A DNA stretch of 64,000 nucleotides from Parageobacillus sp. KH3-4. Its GTDB lineage: Bacteria > Bacillota > Bacilli > Bacillales > Anoxybacillaceae. Below, in pieces: positions 9,027-20,927 of the stretch (within the stretch, counting starts at the first letter, position 1; the number at the start of each line of letters is the position of its first letter). Position numbers and translations under genes: made by a program. The stretch covers positions 902,001-966,000 of the forward strand of contig NZ_AP025627.1 in assembly GCF_022846435.1 (NCBI RefSeq). Reading direction: 5' to 3'. The notes under the pieces were generated by a model. That model did no database searches and was not told the origin of the DNA. It saw nothing but the letters and a program-made list of their open reading frames with translations.

Positions 9027-9587
9027 ATGAAACAACTAATTTTAGCTTCGAGTTCCCCGCGTCGAAAACAGCTGCTTGAATTAGCTAACCTCCGCTTTCA
9101 AATCCTCGCTAGCCACGTTGATGAACAAATTCGCGAAGATGCATCCCCAGAGCAAGTCGTGCAGTCGCTTGCTTATCGCAAAGCGAAAGCCGTCGCTGAT
9201 CACCATCCTCATGCGTATGTCATCGGAGCGGACACTGTCGTCGTTTATCAAAACAACATTTTAGGAAAGCCGAAGACAAAAGAAGAAGCAGCGGCGATGC
9301 TAGGCATGCTGTCAGGCGATGAACATGATGTGCTGACGGGAGTGGCGATTCTTTCCCCAAACGGCCAATCGTTGTTTGTGGAAAAAACGAAAGTGTTTTT
9401 TTGGGATTTAACGGAAGAAGAAATTTCCGATTACATTGCAACAGGAGAACCGATGGATAAAGCGGGAGCATACGGTATCCAAGGGCGAGCTGCTTTGTTT
9501 GTCAAACGCATTGAAGGAGACTATTTTACTGTTGTCGGGTTGCCGTTGTCGCGGACAGTGCGCGAGCTAAAGCGCCTTGGCTGGTAA
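9027..9587 (+). CDS. maf: Maf nucleoside triphosphate pyrophosphatase
   Basis: House-cleaning pyrophosphatase of the Maf family that hydrolyses modified or non-canonical NTPs; over-expression blocks septation in B. subtilis. It shows the N-terminal [14 protein letters not shown] motif, IGADTVV near residue 70 with the catalytic Asp, and [10 protein letters not shown] near 155. ATG 9027 is preferred to the upstream GTG 9018, since AAGGG (9014-9018) lies eight bases before it. Length 186 residues is normal. Confidence 0.92.
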   Translation: MKQLILASSSPRRKQLLELANLRFQILASHVDEQIREDASPEQVVQSLAYRKAKAVADHHPHAYVIGADTVVVYQNNILGKPKTKEEAAAMLGMLSGDEHDVLTGVAILSPNGQSLFVEKTKVFFWDLTEEEISDYIATGEPMDKAGAYGIQGRAALFVKRIEGDYFTVVGLPLSRTVRELKRLGW

Positions 9588-9629
9588 TTTTCCACTATTG
9601 ATGAAAAAAAGGAGTGAAGATAAAATACG

Positions 9630-10310
9630 ATGACGTTGATGATTCGTGATGTGCCAAAGGATGATCGCCCTCGTGAACGGCTTCTTTCTGCCGGTCCGGA
9701 AAGCTTGGCTGACCACGAACTGCTCGCTATTTTGCTTCGGACGGGAACAAAAGAAGAATCGGTATTGCAGCTTGCCCATCGTCTGCTTCAGCATTTTGAA
9801 GGGCTTCGGCTTCTAAAAGACGCTTCGATTGAAGAAATAACAAGCATAAAAGGAATCGGGACGACGAAGGCAATTCAAATTTTAGCAGCGATCGAGCTTG
9901 GGCGGCGAATTCACCGCCTCGGCTACAATGACCGCTATGTGATCCGCTCTCCTGAAGATGGCGCGAAATATGTCATGGAAGATATGCGTTTTTTGTCGCA
10001 AGAGCATTTTGTCGCCATTTATTTAAATACAAAAAATCAAGTGATTTACCGAAAAACGATATTTATCGGCAGCTTAAACGCCTCCATCGTTCATCCGCGC
10101 GAAGTGTTTAAAGAAGCGATTAAGCGCTCAGCCGCCTCGATTATTTGCGCGCATAATCATCCCTCCGGCGACCCCACTCCAAGTCGAGAAGATATTGATG
10201 TGACGAAACGTTTGGCTGAATGCGGCCGCATTATTGGAATCGAGTTGCTCGACCATCTCATCATTGGCGATCAAAAATTTGTTAGTTTAAAAGAAAAAGG
10301 GTACGTGTAG
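9630..10310 (+). CDS. radC: RadC/YsxA JAB-domain protein
   Basis: JAMM/MPN+ family protein. An N-terminal helix-hairpin-helix region (about residues 1-100; SIKGIGTTKAIQI) is followed by a C-terminal RadC domain with the metal-binding signature AHNHPSGDPTPSRED. It has 226 residues and is intact. Its biochemical role is not settled; the historical DNA-repair name is kept. It lies between maf and mreB as in other Bacillaceae. Confidence 0.9.
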   Translation: MTLMIRDVPKDDRPRERLLSAGPESLADHELLAILLRTGTKEESVLQLAHRLLQHFEGLRLLKDASIEEITSIKGIGTTKAIQILAAIELGRRIHRLGYNDRYVIRSPEDGAKYVMEDMRFLSQEHFVAIYLNTKNQVIYRKTIFIGSLNASIVHPREVFKEAIKRSAASIICAHNHPSGDPTPSREDIDVTKRLAECGRIIGIELLDHLIIGDQKFVSLKEKGYV

Positions 10311-10336
10311 TAGTTCTCATTTTTTGTCGAATCAGT

Positions 10337-10342
10337 TATAAT
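10337..10342 (+). promoter_or_regulatory. Candidate -10 box upstream of mreB
   Basis: Perfect TATAAT in the 161-base gap between radC and mreB. The best -35 at 17 bases (TTCTCA, 10314-10319) is weak, so only the -10 is well supported. Confidence 0.45.
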
Positions 10343-10468
10343 AACAATTATGAGTTTTTATCATGTTTTGGGCGGTGTTGTACAAAGCACTGAAACAAAA
10401 ATATACGTAAAATCGACAAATTAAGCGGATTCTTATAAAAGCATTTCGTTTCAGAAAGGAAGATATAG

Positions 10469-11494
<1,026 letters not shown>

Positions 11495-11515
11495 CAGTAA
11501 GAGGGTGTCAACATC

Positions 11516-12379
11516 ATGCCACAGTTCTTTTTAAACAAACGGCTCATTTTATTGCTTGTTAGCATTATTATCCTCGTGGCATTGATTGGTTTTTCCTTAA
11601 AAGATCGCGAACTCACATGGCCGGAACAGTTTTTAAAAGATACAACCGGTTTTGTCCAACTTATTTTTCATAAGCCCGCACAGCTCGTTGCGGGCTTCTT
11701 TGAGAATGTAAATGATATAAGAAATACATATAAAGAAAACAAGCTATTAAAAGCGCGGCTCGAGGAATATGTGACGTTGGAAGCGCAAGTGCAGACGTTA
11801 AAAAAGGAAAATGAACGGCTTCGCGCTCTTTTAAATAAAAAAGAAAGCTTGCGCGATTTTATTCCAATCCAGGCCACTGTTATTGGAAGAAACCCGGACC
11901 GCTGGCAGGAAACGATCATCGTCAATAAAGGCGAGCAGCATGGTGTCAAGAAAGATATGGCCGTGATTACACCAGAAGGATTGGTCGGAAAAGTGCAGCA
12001 CGCCTCTCAATTTACTTCCACCGTTCAATTGTTGAGTGCGCTCGATCAAACAAATCGGATTTCCGCCTATGTGCAAGGAAACGAAAATGTTTTTGGATTA
12101 ATCGAAGGATATGATGAAAAACGAAGAGCGTTGTTGTTAAAACGAATTCCTTTTGACGCAAAAATCGAGAAAAAGCAAAAAGTGTTAACATCTGGTCTTG
12201 GCGGCGTTTTCCCAAAAGGTCTTCCTATCGGTGAAGTGATGGAGGTAGTGCCAGATCAATACGGGCTGACAAAAATGGTTTACGTGAAACCAGCGGCTAA
12301 TTTTTACGATATTGATGACGTGATTATCGTGAAAAGAAAAATTGATGAAACGCTTGAGGAAAGGGAGGAAGCAAAGTGA
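11516..12379 (+). CDS. mreC: Rod shape-determining protein MreC
   Basis: Membrane-anchored periplasmic-side scaffold of the elongasome. It has 287 residues: one N-terminal helix (about residues 8-27), a coiled coil (about 65-110), then the beta-rich MreC domain with GLVGKV and GLPIGEV segments. RBS AGAGGGTG precedes the ATG. It overlaps mreD by four bases. Confidence 0.95.
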   Translation: MPQFFLNKRLILLLVSIIILVALIGFSLKDRELTWPEQFLKDTTGFVQLIFHKPAQLVAGFFENVNDIRNTYKENKLLKARLEEYVTLEAQVQTLKKENERLRALLNKKESLRDFIPIQATVIGRNPDRWQETIIVNKGEQHGVKKDMAVITPEGLVGKVQHASQFTSTVQLLSALDQTNRISAYVQGNENVFGLIEGYDEKRRALLLKRIPFDAKIEKKQKVLTSGLGGVFPKGLPIGEVMEVVPDQYGLTKMVYVKPAANFYDIDDVIIVKRKIDETLEEREEAK

Positions 12380-12894
12380 AAAAGTGGGCGCTTCCTTTCC
12401 TTGCTGTTGTATGCTTTGTCAGTGAAAGCATTTTTGTTGATTTATGGCCAAAAAATCATTTATATATCGATTATTTTTTTGTACCGCGTTTTTTTCTTAT
12501 ATTTATCGTTTTTACTGCTATTTATATAGGGCGAACGCGCGCGATGATTTACGGATTGATTTTTGGCGTGCTTTATGATTGCGCCTACACGGAATTGCTT
12601 GGTGTTTATGCGTTTGCGTTTCCTTTAATCGCTTATATCGTGGCGAAAGCGATGAAAGTGTTTCATCAACATTGGCTGATTGCTTGTTTTCTTGGTCTCT
12701 TTTCGATCGCCATTCTCGAATTATATGTATATGGAATTCAACTGCTCATTGGAAGAACCAACATGCCATTTCAAGCGTTTTGTTTCAGAAGATTATGGCC
12801 GACGCTGTTGCTGAATGCTGTCTTTCTTGTGTTGTTTTCGTATCCGTTGAAGCAACGATTGGTAAAAATCAAGCGTTTGGAGCGGGAAGATTAA
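12376..12894 (+). CDS. mreD: Rod shape-determining protein MreD
   Basis: Polytopic membrane partner of MreC, 172 residues and almost wholly hydrophobic with about five helices. It contains the [21 protein letters not shown] region characteristic of the family. Start codon GTG (12376) overlaps the mreC stop. Confidence 0.92.
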   Translation: MKKWALPFLAVVCFVSESIFVDLWPKNHLYIDYFFVPRFFLIFIVFTAIYIGRTRAMIYGLIFGVLYDCAYTELLGVYAFAFPLIAYIVAKAMKVFHQHWLIACFLGLFSIAILELYVYGIQLLIGRTNMPFQAFCFRRLWPTLLLNAVFLVLFSYPLKQRLVKIKRLERED

Positions 12895-12941
12895 AAAGGA
12901 AAACGAACGTTTTTGTAGAATTATTCGTTGAGGTGAACGTT

Positions 12942-13625
12942 GTGGCGAAACAAAAACAACCGTATGTAACGATGAAAGGAACGAAAGATGGGCTGACGTT
13001 GCATCTCGATGACACGTGTTCCTATGATGAGCTGTTAAAAGAGCTCGAAGAAAAATTAGCGGCAAGCGAAAAAGCGGAATCGGACGGTCCGCTCGTTTCC
13101 GTTCATCTCAAAGTTGGCAATCGCTATTTGACCCCGAAACAAGAAGAGGAACTGCGCACATTAATTCGCCGCAAAAAAAATTTGGTCGTCGAATCGATTG
13201 AAAGCAATGTAATGACAAAGGAAGAAGCGCTGGAGTGGAAGAGAAAAACGGAAATTGTGTCAGTTTCCAAAATTGTTCGTTCAGGTCAGGTGCTGCATGT
13301 ACAAGGAGATCTTTTATTAATCGGCGATGTTAATCCGGGAGGGATCGTTATTGCCGGTGGAAATATTTTTATACTCGGAGCGTTGCGCGGAATTGCTCAC
13401 GCCGGGTATTACGGAAACAAAGAAGCGGTCATTGCCGCGTCGATTATGAAACCGACACAGCTGCGAATTGGCGATGTGATGAACCGGGCTCCCGATTACA
13501 AAACGGATGAGCGGAATGAAATGGAATGTGCGTATATCGATGAACATAATCAAATTGTTGTCGATCGTTTGCAGCTGCTGGCGCAGCTGCGACCGAATTT
13601 GACGCGGTTAGAAAGGGGAGTGTAA
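12942..13625 (+). CDS. minC: Septum site-determining protein MinC
   Basis: FtsZ inhibitor that, with MinD, blocks polar septation. The 227 residues hold an N-terminal FtsZ-interacting domain and a C-terminal beta-helix (about residues 110-220) with repeated glycine turns ([25 protein letters not shown]). The long open frame begins at 12579 inside mreD. GTG 12942 is chosen because GAGGTGA lies at 12930-12936 and [13 protein letters not shown] fits family N-termini. Confidence 0.92.
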   Translation: MAKQKQPYVTMKGTKDGLTLHLDDTCSYDELLKELEEKLAASEKAESDGPLVSVHLKVGNRYLTPKQEEELRTLIRRKKNLVVESIESNVMTKEEALEWKRKTEIVSVSKIVRSGQVLHVQGDLLLIGDVNPGGIVIAGGNIFILGALRGIAHAGYYGNKEAVIAASIMKPTQLRIGDVMNRAPDYKTDERNEMECAYIDEHNQIVVDRLQLLAQLRPNLTRLERGV

Positions 13626-13627
13626 CG

Positions 13628-14431
13628 GTGGGAGAAGCTATCGTCATTACGTCAGGGAAAGGCGGCGTCGGAAAGACGACAACAACGGCAAATGTCGGAA
13701 CAGCGCTCGCGATCCTTGGAAAGCGGGTTTGCCTTGTTGATACAGATATCGGTTTGCGCAACCTCGATGTGGTGATGGGGTTGGAAAACCGCATTATTTA
13801 TGACCTGGTTGACGTCGTGGAGGGGCGCTGTACTGTGCAAAAAGCGCTCGTAAAAGATAAACGATTTGACGATCATCTTTATTTACTGCCCGCCGCGCAA
13901 ACAAGCGATAAATCGGCGGTCAGTCCGGAACAGATGAAACAGCTGATCGATGAGTTAAAACAAGATTATGATTATGTGCTAATCGACTGCCCGGCAGGCA
14001 TTGAGCAAGGTTATCGAAACGCCGTAGCGGGGGCGGATGAGGCGATTGTTGTCACAACGCCGGAAGTATCGGCAGTTCGCGATGCTGATCGAATTATTGG
14101 CTTACTAGAAAACGAGGAACATATAAAGCCGCCGCGGCTTATCATTAACCGCATCCGCAGCCATATGGTGAAAAATGGAGATATGCTTGATGTCGACGAA
14201 ATCGTCATGCACTTATCCATTGATTTGTTAGGGGTCATTGCCGATGATGAAAACGTGATCAAATCTTCCAATAAAGGCGAACCAATCGTTCTTGACCCAA
14301 ACAGCAAGGCGTCGATCGCGTACCGTAATATCGCGCGGAGAATTCTCGGAGAGTCTGTCCCGCTGCAGTCGCTTGAAGAGGAGCAAAAAGGAATTTTCTC
14401 GAAAATAAAAAAATTGTTTGGTGTCCGTTAA
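13628..14431 (+). CDS. minD: Septum site-determining ATPase MinD
   Basis: ParA-like membrane ATPase that recruits MinC. It carries the deviant Walker A GKGGVGKTTTT near residue 10, the LVDTDIGLRNLDVV switch I region near 40, and a C-terminal amphipathic membrane-targeting helix (IFSKIKKLFG). It starts with GTG two bases after the minC stop. 267 residues. Confidence 0.96.
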   Translation: MGEAIVITSGKGGVGKTTTTANVGTALAILGKRVCLVDTDIGLRNLDVVMGLENRIIYDLVDVVEGRCTVQKALVKDKRFDDHLYLLPAAQTSDKSAVSPEQMKQLIDELKQDYDYVLIDCPAGIEQGYRNAVAGADEAIVVTTPEVSAVRDADRIIGLLENEEHIKPPRLIINRIRSHMVKNGDMLDVDEIVMHLSIDLLGVIADDENVIKSSNKGEPIVLDPNSKASIAYRNIARRILGESVPLQSLEEEQKGIFSKIKKLFGVR

Positions 14432-14465
14432 TCCCTGCTAATGAAGATGGCAGGGAATTTTTTAT
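14432..14465 (+). terminator. Terminator after minD
   Basis: Stem TCCCTGC (14432-14438) / GCAGGGA (14450-14456) followed by ATTTTTTATTT. It ends the mre-min operon. Confidence 0.85.
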
Positions 14466-14532
14466 TTATCATATCTCCCAAGGTTGTCTAATAAACTAGT
14501 ACAAACTATGCCGGGAGGGATGGTGAGGAATA

Positions 14533-15300
14533 ATGAAGCGACGTGCCAGCGACATCCGCAAGCGCGTGGAAAAGCGGAGAAAAGAAAGGCGGCAACGTTA
14601 TGGAACACCGCAACAGGAATTGTGGGCGATCACCGATGAACAGCGATACGGCCAGCCAGTAGTGACGTATGACCGCTATACATTTGAAGAGAAGCATCCA
14701 TTATTTAGCAAAGAAGCGTTCATTTTGAAAATGCTTTTCTCCGCCTGTCTTGTTTTAGCAACAGCTATTTTATTTAAAAATCCATCTGGCTCGCTAGAAC
14801 CAGCACGTCAATTTGTGAAAGATACAATGGAGAAAGAGTTTCAGTTTGCGACGGTTTCCAAATGGTATGAAAAGCAGTTTGGCGAACCGCTGGCATTCAT
14901 TCCAACAAAGACGGAAAAACAAATAAAAACGGAGCCAAAGCAATACGCTGTTCCTGCATCAGGCCGCGTTCTCGAAAGTTTCCAGAAAAACGGGCAAGGC
15001 GTTATGGTAGAAACAGCTAGTAACGCGAAGGTAGAAGCAGTAAATGAAGGAATCGTTATATTTGCCGGCACAAAGGAGAAACTTGGGAAAACCGTGATCA
15101 TCCAACATGCAGATGGAAGTGAGTCATGGTATGGCAGCTTAGGGTCGATTGCCGTGAAACTATATGATTTTGTGGAGACAGGTAAAGAAGTTGGAACAGC
15201 GATGACAAACAGCCATGATCAAACAAAGGCGGTATTTTATTTTGCCATTAAACAAGGGGATCATTTTATTGATCCGATTCAGGTGATTTCTTTTGAATAA
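14533..15300 (+). CDS. spoIVFA: Stage IV sporulation protein FA
   Basis: Mother-cell membrane protein that tethers and controls the SpoIVFB protease in pro-sigmaK processing. It has 255 residues: a strongly basic N-terminus (KRVEKRRKERRQR), one membrane helix (about residues 70-88), and an outside LytM/M23-type domain (about 140-255; IVIFAGTKEKLGKTVIIQHADGS). The M23 zinc residues are incomplete, as expected for a non-enzymatic member. It overlaps spoIVFB by eight bases. Confidence 0.9.
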   Translation: MKRRASDIRKRVEKRRKERRQRYGTPQQELWAITDEQRYGQPVVTYDRYTFEEKHPLFSKEAFILKMLFSACLVLATAILFKNPSGSLEPARQFVKDTMEKEFQFATVSKWYEKQFGEPLAFIPTKTEKQIKTEPKQYAVPASGRVLESFQKNGQGVMVETASNAKVEAVNEGIVIFAGTKEKLGKTVIIQHADGSESWYGSLGSIAVKLYDFVETGKEVGTAMTNSHDQTKAVFYFAIKQGDHFIDPIQVISFE

Positions 15301-16156
15301 GTATGTTCGATTGTTTGGCAACATTCACATCCATCCGCTGTTATGGCTGTTTAGCGGCATTGCGGTGATGACCGCTCACTTTAAGCAACTGTTTCTTTTA
15401 TTTTTTATTGTGTTGATTCATGAGCTTGGGCACGCTGTTGCTGCCGCCTTTTTTTCATGGCGTGTGAAGCGAATTTTGCTTTTGCCGTTTGGGGGAGTGG
15501 CAGAGGTGGAGGAACACGGAAACCGCCCGTTTCGCGAAGAGCTTATTGTAACGCTAGCTGGACCAGCGCAACACCTTTGGTTGATGGCGATTGCGCTTTT
15601 TTTATGGAAGATGGGGATGATGACGAGCGAAGGATGGAATTTATTTATTCATTACAATACTGCAATTCTCGTGATCAATTTATTGCCGATTTGGCCGCTA
15701 GACGGCGGAAAGTTAATGTTTCTTTTTTTCACTTATTATTTTCCATTTAGCGAGGCGCATCAAAAAACAATTGTATCGTCCATGGCCATGCTCGCTTTTT
15801 TTGCCATCGCCGTTTTGTTCATACAACCAAAACAACTTGATTTATGGATGATCGTCATGTTTCTTATCGCATCGCTGTGGAAAGAGTGGAAACATCGCCA
15901 TTATGTTGTCATGCGCTTTTTATTGGAACGTTATTACGGAAAACGGAGCGATTATACAAAATTGCGAACGATCTCTGTTTTCGAAGAGGAGCGAATTTCC
16001 CAAGTGTTGCAAAAATTTTACCGCGGTCAAAAACATTCGATCGTTATAATGAGATATAATAGCGAACGTGTAACATTGGACGAAAATGAAATTTTGCATG
16101 CTTTTTTTGCTGAAAAACAGACAGACGTTCCGTTAAGCCAGCTTATTTACGTGTAA
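15293..16156 (+). CDS. spoIVFB: Stage IV sporulation protein FB, site-2 metalloprotease
   Basis: Intramembrane protease that activates pro-sigmaK. Polytopic, with zinc motif HELGHA near residue 44 and the third ligand region LLPIWPLDGG near 138. A C-terminal CBS-like domain of about 80 residues follows. The TTG at 15293 inside the end of spoIVFA is taken as start, since AGGTGA sits at 15281-15286. Length 287 residues fits. Confidence 0.93.
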   Translation: MNKYVRLFGNIHIHPLLWLFSGIAVMTAHFKQLFLLFFIVLIHELGHAVAAAFFSWRVKRILLLPFGGVAEVEEHGNRPFREELIVTLAGPAQHLWLMAIALFLWKMGMMTSEGWNLFIHYNTAILVINLLPIWPLDGGKLMFLFFTYYFPFSEAHQKTIVSSMAMLAFFAIAVLFIQPKQLDLWMIVMFLIASLWKEWKHRHYVVMRFLLERYYGKRSDYTKLRTISVFEEERISQVLQKFYRGQKHSIVIMRYNSERVTLDENEILHAFFAEKQTDVPLSQLIYV

Positions 16157-16166
16157 GGGAAACATA

Positions 16167-16194
16167 TTGACATTTTTCTTTTAGTTATGATAAT
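16167..16194 (+). promoter_or_regulatory. SigmaA-type promoter of the rplU operon
   Basis: TTGACA at 16167-16172 and GATAAT at 16189-16194 with a 16-base spacer. It lies just upstream of the L21 leader. Confidence 0.7.
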
Positions 16195-16205
16195 ATTTCT
16201 TACGT

Positions 16206-16350
16206 TGTAGAATTTTTGTGCCGTTTGCATAAGCGGGCAAAAAGCGGTGCAGCGCATATTTACAGCACCCGTACTACAACCGCTCAGCGCGGGTTTTCAA
16301 AGCGTTCGCGATGCGAACCGCCTTGTCGCTGGCGAGTCTGAGTCTATATG
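16206..16350 (+). ncRNA. Ribosomal protein L21 leader RNA
   Basis: Structured 5' leader between the promoter and rplU. It contains GTGCCGTTTGCATAAGCGG, a CAGCGC...GCGCGGG region and GTTCGCGATGCGAAC, which match the general form of the Firmicutes L21 leader. These leaders are thought to let L21 (or another operon product) repress its own operon. Boundaries are approximate. Confidence 0.7.
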
Positions 16351-16364
16351 GGGAGGTGCGATTC

Positions 16365-16673
16365 ATGTACGCGATTATCGAAACTGGCGGCAAACAAATT
16401 AAAGTGGAAGAAGGACAAGAAATTTATATCGAAAAAATTGATGCCGCTGAAGGGGAGACGGTAACGTTTGACAAAGTGTTGTTTGTAGGCGGCGAAACAG
16501 TAAAAATCGGCAACCCTACGGTAGAAGGGGCAACGGTAACGGCGAAAGTGCAAAAACACGGCCGTCAAAAGAAAATTATCGTTTTCAAATATAAGCCGAA
16601 AAAGAACTACCGTCGCAAACAAGGTCACCGTCAACCTTACACGAAAGTCGTCATTGAAAAAATTAATGCATAA
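16365..16673 (+). CDS. rplU: 50S ribosomal protein L21
   Basis: [17 protein letters not shown] is the conserved N-terminus of bacterial L21, and the C-terminus has the basic [17 protein letters not shown] signature. It has 102 residues. GGGGAGGTG precedes ATG 16365; an in-frame upstream start inside the leader RNA is not used. Confidence 0.97.
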   Translation: MYAIIETGGKQIKVEEGQEIYIEKIDAAEGETVTFDKVLFVGGETVKIGNPTVEGATVTAKVQKHGRQKKIIVFKYKPKKNYRRKQGHRQPYTKVVIEKINA

Positions 16674-16684
16674 AGGCATGAGCG

Positions 16685-17017
16685 ATGATTAATGTAGAAA
16701 TTGAGCGCACAAAGGAAGGGAAAATTCGCGCGTTCACGATGAAAGGACACGCGAATTTTGCGCAGCATGGGCAAGATATCGTTTGTGCTGGAGCATCGGC
16801 GGTTTCGTTTGGCACGGTCAATTCGATCATGGCGCTAACGAACGTTCAACCGCATATTACGCAAGGAGAAAATGGCGGCTATCTCCGCTGCGAGCTTCCT
16901 CGCATTGACGACGAAGCGACGGCAGAGAAAGTTCAGCTCCTCCTTGAAGCGATGCTCGTTTCTTTACAAACGATTGAACGCGATTATGGAGAATATATCC
17001 GCGTGATTCAACGGTAA
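16685..17017 (+). CDS. prp: Ribosomal-processing cysteine protease Prp
   Basis: Small protease (YsxB family, 110 residues) that cleaves the N-terminal extension of L27 in Firmicutes. The catalytic pair is visible in GHANFAQHGQDIVCAGASA: His near 22 and Cys near 34. It sits between its substrate gene rpmA and rplU, the standard arrangement. Confidence 0.93.
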   Translation: MINVEIERTKEGKIRAFTMKGHANFAQHGQDIVCAGASAVSFGTVNSIMALTNVQPHITQGENGGYLRCELPRIDDEATAEKVQLLLEAMLVSLQTIERDYGEYIRVIQR

Positions 17018-17323
<306 letters not shown>

Positions 17324-17334
17324 ACAGCTTGGAG

Positions 17335-17370
17335 AAAACTCTAACCTTGCTTGGTTAGAGTTTTCTTTTT
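17335..17370 (+). terminator. Terminator of rplU-prp-rpmA
   Basis: Twelve-base perfect stem AAAACTCTAACC / GGTTAGAGTTTT with a six-base loop, followed by CTTTTT. Confidence 0.92.
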
Positions 17371-17477
17371 GCTTTTCGGAAAAGCGCGAAAAATCATTCC
17401 CGTTTCTTGTAAAAAAATGCTATAGTAAAAGATGATAGATCATAAGCGGTGTAAATTTATAAATGGGAGCGCTGTGG

Positions 17478-18017
17478 ATGGAAAATCAATGGAGGATAGT
17501 CGATGTATTGCGCCATTCTCGCCATGACTGGCTGAATAAAATTCAGCTGATTAAAGGGAATTTGGCGTTAAATAAAATAGAACGCGTTTACGAAATTATT
17601 GACGAAATTATTCGCGATATGCAACAGGAAACGAGGCTTACCAATTTAAAAGCGGTGCAATTTGCAGAATGGATGATGACTTATAATTGGAAAACACGGC
17701 TGATTTCGTTAGAATATGAGGTGCTTGGGGATGAATGTGATTTATCATCTTATGATGCGGATTTAACGGCATGGAGCAGCAAGTTTTTAACCTTAATGGA
17801 AAACCAAGCGGATGCGCATGATGAAAACCATATGAGCATTTCCATTGAAGTGTTAAAAAAGGAAGTAAAGCTGTTTTTTGATTATCGCGGGGCGATAAAA
17901 GATAAAAACCGCATCGTTCAATGGCTTCGCGACCATCAACAGCAAGCGGCGATCCATCTTGAATCTTTTCATATACATAATCATGAATTGACCGTGCTTA
18001 TAAAAATTTTGCTTTAG
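17478..18017 (+). CDS. spo0B: Sporulation initiation phosphotransferase Spo0B
   Basis: Relays phosphate from Spo0F to Spo0A. The N-terminal helical hairpin carries the phospho-acceptor histidine in LRHSRHDWLNKIQLIKGN; the C-terminal half is a degenerate GHKL-like domain. ATG 17478 is preferred over 17463, because GGGAG (17465-17469) lies eight bases upstream. 179 residues. Position before obg matches B. subtilis. Confidence 0.9.
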   Translation: MENQWRIVDVLRHSRHDWLNKIQLIKGNLALNKIERVYEIIDEIIRDMQQETRLTNLKAVQFAEWMMTYNWKTRLISLEYEVLGDECDLSSYDADLTAWSSKFLTLMENQADAHDENHMSISIEVLKKEVKLFFDYRGAIKDKNRIVQWLRDHQQQAAIHLESFHIHNHELTVLIKILL

Positions 18018-18091
18018 CATGAAGACAGATCTGTTTAGAATATGAAATGACGGATTTATTTGTATCGTTTGCGCGCATTGACATCGAACGG

Positions 18092-18137
18092 AAACGGTGC
18101 CCGGTACGTTCTTTGTTTAGCAGCACCGTTTTGTTTT
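18092..18137 (+). terminator. Terminator after spo0B
   Basis: AAACGGTGC (18092-18100) pairs with GCACCGTTT (18123-18131), followed by TGTTTTT. It lies in the 196-base gap before obg. Confidence 0.7.
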
Positions 18138-18198
18138 TCATGTGAAACACTTTGCAAATTTTGTGTAAAATAATAAGCAGCTATGGCATCAAGAATAG

Positions 18199-19500
<1,302 letters not shown>

Positions 19501-19525
19501 CGTTGGAGGGGGCAGGGGAGGTTCG

Positions 19526-19969
19526 TTGGATAAAAAATTTTACTTAGTTCGCGAAGACGTATTGCCGGAAGCGATGCGAAAAGTGCTCTTAGCAAAAGAA
19601 TTGTTGGAAAGAAAAAAAGTTGACTCTGTCGCGGAAGCGGTACAACTGGTCAATGTCAGCCGGAGCGTGTTTTATAAGTATCGCGATGCGGTGTTTCCGT
19701 TTCAAGCGGTAGTGAAAGAAAGCATTGTTACGTTATTTTTTCATTTAGAAGACCGCTCCGGCACGCTTTCCCAACTGCTTAGCGTCGTCGCTGCAGCCGG
19801 CTGCAACGTGCTGACGATTCACCAAACGATTCCGCTTCAGGGCCGCGCGAATGTCACGCTATCGATCAGCACAAACGAGATGAAAGAAGATATCGAGGAG
19901 CTGCTTACAAAATTGCGGCGGCTCGAATTTGTCGAAAAAGTCGAAATCGTTGGTTCAGGTGCTTACTAA
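19526..19969 (+). CDS. pheB: ACT-domain protein PheB
   Basis: 147-residue ACT-domain protein next to prephenate dehydratase. The N-terminal half has a helix-turn-helix-like stretch ([16 protein letters not shown]), and the C-terminal half (about residues 70-145) is an ACT domain ([27 protein letters not shown]). The exact role is unknown; a regulatory link to phenylalanine synthesis is inferred from position. TTG 19526 is used as start after AGGGGAGG; the longer frame from 19484 overlaps obg. Confidence 0.85.
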   Translation: MDKKFYLVREDVLPEAMRKVLLAKELLERKKVDSVAEAVQLVNVSRSVFYKYRDAVFPFQAVVKESIVTLFFHLEDRSGTLSQLLSVVAAAGCNVLTIHQTIPLQGRANVTLSISTNEMKEDIEELLTKLRRLEFVEKVEIVGSGAY

Positions 19970-19990
19970 AGTTAAGGGAGAGGCAGCAGA

Positions 19991-20839
19991 ATGAAAATTG
20001 GCTATTTAGGTCCGAAAGCGACATTTACCGATTTAGCGGTGACCACCATGTTTCCTCACGTAGAAAAAATCCCGTATCATACAATTCCGGAGTGTATTGA
20101 TGCGGTAAGCAACGAAGAGATTGACGCCGGGGTGGTGCCGCTGGAAAACGCGCTGGAAGGATCGGTGAATTTAACGCTCGATTATTTAATTCATGAACAG
20201 TCGCTTCCGATTGTCGGGGAAATTATCGCCCCGATTCAACAACATTTAATGGTGCATCCGTACCATGCGCATCATTGGACGGAAGTGAAAGAAATTTATT
20301 CCCACTCGCATGCGATTGCGCAATGCCACAAATTTTTGCATGTTCATTTGAAAAAAGCGAAGCACGTATATATGACATCGACGAGCGCGGCGGCGAAATT
20401 CGTCAGCGAACACCCGCACCTTCCAATCGCGGCGATTGCCAACCGGCTGGCGGCCGAAGAATACGGGCTTACGATTGTGCAAGAAAACATTCATGACTAT
20501 GATTATAACCATACGCGTTTTATTATCGTCCGCAAGCAAAACGAACCGCTGAAAATCGACTCTCCGCTTTATGCCGGCGATAAAACGACGTTGATGGTGA
20601 TGCTCCCAAAAGATCAGCCTGGCGCTCTTCACCAAGTGCTTTCCGCGTTTGCGTGGCGCAAATTAAACTTAACGAAAATCGAATCCCGCCCTGCGAAAAC
20701 GGGGCTTGGCAACTATTTTTTCATTATTGATATTGATCAAAAAATGGATGATGTGTTAATTCCAAGCGCGATCGCGGAGCTTGAAGCGCTTGATTGCACC
20801 GTCCAAGTGTTAGGGAGTTATCCGTATTATATTATTTGA
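19991..20839 (+). CDS. pheA: Prephenate dehydratase
   Basis: Converts prephenate to phenylpyruvate in phenylalanine synthesis. It has 282 residues: a catalytic domain (about residues 1-180; MKIGYLGPKATFTDLA, with the conserved Thr in NHTRFIIV) and a C-terminal ACT domain (about 200-280) with the phenylalanine-binding ESRP motif. Feedback inhibition by phenylalanine is expected. RBS GGGAGAGG. Confidence 0.95.
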   Translation: MKIGYLGPKATFTDLAVTTMFPHVEKIPYHTIPECIDAVSNEEIDAGVVPLENALEGSVNLTLDYLIHEQSLPIVGEIIAPIQQHLMVHPYHAHHWTEVKEIYSHSHAIAQCHKFLHVHLKKAKHVYMTSTSAAAKFVSEHPHLPIAAIANRLAAEEYGLTIVQENIHDYDYNHTRFIIVRKQNEPLKIDSPLYAGDKTTLMVMLPKDQPGALHQVLSAFAWRKLNLTKIESRPAKTGLGNYFFIIDIDQKMDDVLIPSAIAELEALDCTVQVLGSYPYYII

Positions 20840-20862
20840 AGCAGAGGGATTTTGGAAAAAAT

Positions 20863-20905
20863 AAACCATCCCTGGCCTATAGCGACAGGGATGGTTTTAT
20901 TCTTT
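20863..20905. terminator. Bidirectional terminator between pheA and niaR
   Basis: Perfect twelve-base stem AAACCATCCCTG / CAGGGATGGTTT with T-rich flank on the plus side and A-rich flank on the other. It lies between convergent pheA and niaR. Confidence 0.88.
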
Positions 20906-20927
20906 ATGGACGGCAATGGCTTTGTGG

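Noticed and set aside
9630-10310. radC as a Tn554 insertion site
   Set aside because: radC is a known target of Tn554 in Staphylococcus, but here the gene is complete with no junction.
12579-12941. Long N-terminal extension of minC
   Set aside because: It lies inside mreD in another frame; the GTG at 12942 has a clear ribosome site and gives the normal MinC length.
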